Positions 15,740 to 17,144 of a DNA stretch of 17,144 bases are shown here, piece after piece. The stretch spans positions 1-17,144 of the forward strand of contig JALOSH010000017.1 of the NCBI GenBank assembly GCA_025458545.1, read 5' to 3'. The DNA is from Hydrogenophaga sp. GTDB taxonomy: Bacteria; Pseudomonadota; Gammaproteobacteria; Burkholderiales; Burkholderiaceae. Positions within the stretch are counted from its first letter, which is position 1; each line of letters begins with the position of its first letter. Made by a program: the position numbers and the translations under genes. The notes beneath the pieces are model-generated. The model made no database searches, was not told the DNA's origin, and worked only from the letters and a program-made list of their open reading frames with translations.

Positions 15740-17144
15740 TCAGAAACGGTAAGTGGCGGTCAATCCCAGGCCCCACTGGCGACCAGGTGCGGGCTCGAAG
15801 AAGCGGCTGTTGGCATCGTTGGCGATCACCGACCCCACATAGGCCTTGTCGGCCAGGTTGTCCACCCTCACCTGCTGGATCGCCGCGGTCATGCCGGGCA
15901 CGGCGCGCGGCTGCCAGGCCAGTTCGGCGAACAGCGAACGGTCCACCGTGCCGGGAATGCGGTTGCCAGACGCCACCACGGCACCACTGGAACTGGTGAA
16001 CGCCTGGGCAAACTTGGCGTTCAGCGTGGACAGCGCCAGGTGGGTGCGCCACTCGGGCGACCATTGCGCGCTGTGGGCCACCTCAATGCCGGACCGGCTC
16101 GTCTTGCCCGCGTTGGCGTAGATGGTGCGACCGCCGCTGCTGGACGCCACCACGATTTCATTCGAAGTGTCGATGTGGAACAGCGCCACGTCCAGCCTGT
16201 TTCCTTCGGCCAGTTTGGTTTTGATGCCCAGCTCGGCGTGTGTGCTGCGTGCCGATCGCAGGGCCAGGTTGGGGCCGCTGCCGCCCGCTGTGTAGGCGAT
16301 CTCAGTGAACGTGGGCGTCTCGAAACCCCGGCCCACATTCGCGTACACATTGGTGTTGGCACTCAGGTGGCGGGTGAAGCCGATCACCGGGTTGGTGGCG
16401 CTGAACTCGGCACGGCCACTGTCGTCCGGGTTGCCGGGGCGGATGAAGAAATCCTGCACGCGGAAATTCACCCGGTTGGCGCGCAGGCCGGCCACGGCGC
16501 TCCAGGCTTCGTTGATCGCCCAGTCGGCCTGGGCGTACACGCCGGTGCTGTTCACGCTGTTGTCTTCGTCGCGCTTGAGGTCACCGACCAAGCCAAAGTT
16601 GTTGATGAATCCCTGGCGCCGCTCGCTCATGCGCTCGTGGTCCAAACCGGCGGTGAGCTGTACCTGGCCCTCGCCCGCCGGGATGCGCCGGGTGTAACGC
16701 AGGCCGGTTCCGCTGTAGCTGCGATCGAGCTGCACCACACCACCGGCAGCGGTCGGCGCCTGCTGGGCTGTCAGCGGAATGGACAAACGATTGTCCAGAT
16801 CGCGTTGCCCGAAATACACACGGGCGGTGAGGCTGCTGGCGGCATCCAGCCGGTGGTCCAGCACCAGGCCGAGCTGGCTTTGCGACACATCCTTGCCCGC
16901 TTTGTACAGCGTGGAGTTGGCCACCGCCTGGCGCGGGTCGGCTTCGAACTGCGCACGCGTCAGCCCCAGCGGATCGCCCGACACCGGCTGGTCGAACACA
17001 TTGGCCACCACGGTCACGCGGGTCTGCTCGCTCGCGTCCCAGCGCAGCTTGGCGTTGAGGTGCTGGCGCTCGGCGGCGCTGTTGACGCGCCAGCCATCGG
17101 TCTGGAAATCGCTGTAATCGATCACGTAGTTGATGGGTCCGCTT
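15740..17144 (-). CDS. TonB-dependent outer-membrane receptor, C-terminal part (N-terminus outside window)
   Basis: The frame runs off the right edge of the window (SGPINYVIDYSDFQTDGWR), so signal peptide, TonB box and most of the plug are not seen; GTG at 17125 is internal. About 468 residues of beta-barrel are visible: alternating strands such as TRVYFGQRDLDN-like segments, the receptor motif VYANVGRGFETPTFTEIAY, and the C-terminal pattern QVRVDNLADKAYVGSV with the ending GLGLTATYRF, whose terminal Phe is the outer-membrane assembly signal. These proteins import siderophores, cobalamin, haem, metals or sugars using TonB energy. The substrate cannot be told from the barrel. It is convergent with the regulator, so it may be unrelated to the hydroxylase locus or supply a metal to it. 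Confidence 0.9.
   Translation of the reverse strand, partial: SGPINYVIDYSDFQTDGWRVNSAAERQHLNAKLRWDASEQTRVTVVANVFDQPVSGDPLGLTRAQFEADPRQAVANSTLYKAGKDVSQSQLGLVLDHRLDAASSLTARVYFGQRDLDNRLSIPLTAQQAPTAAGGVVQLDRSYSGTGLRYTRRIPAGEGQVQLTAGLDHERMSERRQGFINNFGLVGDLKRDEDNSVNSTGVYAQADWAINEAWSAVAGLRANRVNFRVQDFFIRPGNPDDSGRAEFSATNPVIGFTRHLSANTNVYANVGRGFETPTFTEIAYTAGGSGPNLALRSARSTHAELGIKTKLAEGNRLDVALFHIDTSNEIVVASSSGGRTIYANAGKTSRSGIEVAHSAQWSPEWRTHLALSTLNAKFAQAFTSSSGAVVASGNRIPGTVDRSLFAELAWQPRAVPGMTAAIQQVRVDNLADKAYVGSVIANDANSRFFEPAPGRQWGLGLTATYRF

Overview
The window looks like chromosomal DNA from a GC-rich betaproteobacterium, most likely a Comamonadaceae member (Hydrogenophaga/Acidovorax-like). This rests on codon use, the protein sequences and a GC-rich palindromic repeat of a type I associate with that family; no database search was run. 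Nearly all of it is tightly packed coding sequence. The one large non-coding gap (about 5497-5935) is clearly more AT-rich than its surroundings.

Layout. (1) 1-1126, plus strand: the C-terminal part of a sulfide:quinone-oxidoreductase-like flavoprotein, followed by a small three-helix membrane protein. (2) 5496-1141, minus strand: a five-gene operon for a tungsten-type aldehyde oxidoreductase (AOR). In transcription order it encodes a four-cluster ferredoxin (aorA), the AOR large subunit (aorB), an FAD/NAD(P)H subunit (aorC), a MoaD-like sulfur carrier ending in Gly-Gly (aorD) and an unrecognised 99-residue protein. (3) 5497-5935: a shared divergent regulatory region with a good sigma70-like promoter and several short dyads. 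(4) 5936-9598, plus strand: small, large and medium subunits of a molybdenum hydroxylase of the xanthine oxidase/form II 'CO dehydrogenase' type, closed by a strong intrinsic terminator. (5) 9689-14361, plus strand: the maturation set, namely a MoxR/CoxD-like AAA+ ATPase, a CoxE-like VWA protein, a membrane-anchored CoxG-like protein, an XdhC-family protein and a MobA/MocA-like nucleotidyltransferase. (6) 14459-15655: a regulator with GAF and Fis-type HTH domains but no AAA+ module. (7) 15740-17144, minus strand: the C-terminal part of a TonB-dependent receptor.

How the parts may work together. Two pterin enzymes, one expected to carry W (bis-pterin) and one Mo (pterin cytosine dinucleotide), are transcribed back to back from a common control region. 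Each comes with cofactor genes: a MoaD-like carrier with the AOR, and XdhC- and MocA-like proteins with the hydroxylase. The large-subunit motif is AYRGAGR, not the AYxCSFR of true aerobic CO dehydrogenase, and the S-L-M gene order also fits form II, so CO oxidation should not be assumed. An attractive inference is a co-regulated, two-enzyme system for oxidising aldehydes or related compounds; the substrate cannot be read from the sequence.

The most unusual features are an exact 81-bp repeat present twice inside the coxD-like ATPase gene (adding about 56 residues in frame), the AAA+-less activator-like regulator, dyads in the divergent region that resemble one another, and hairpins placed inside both operons.
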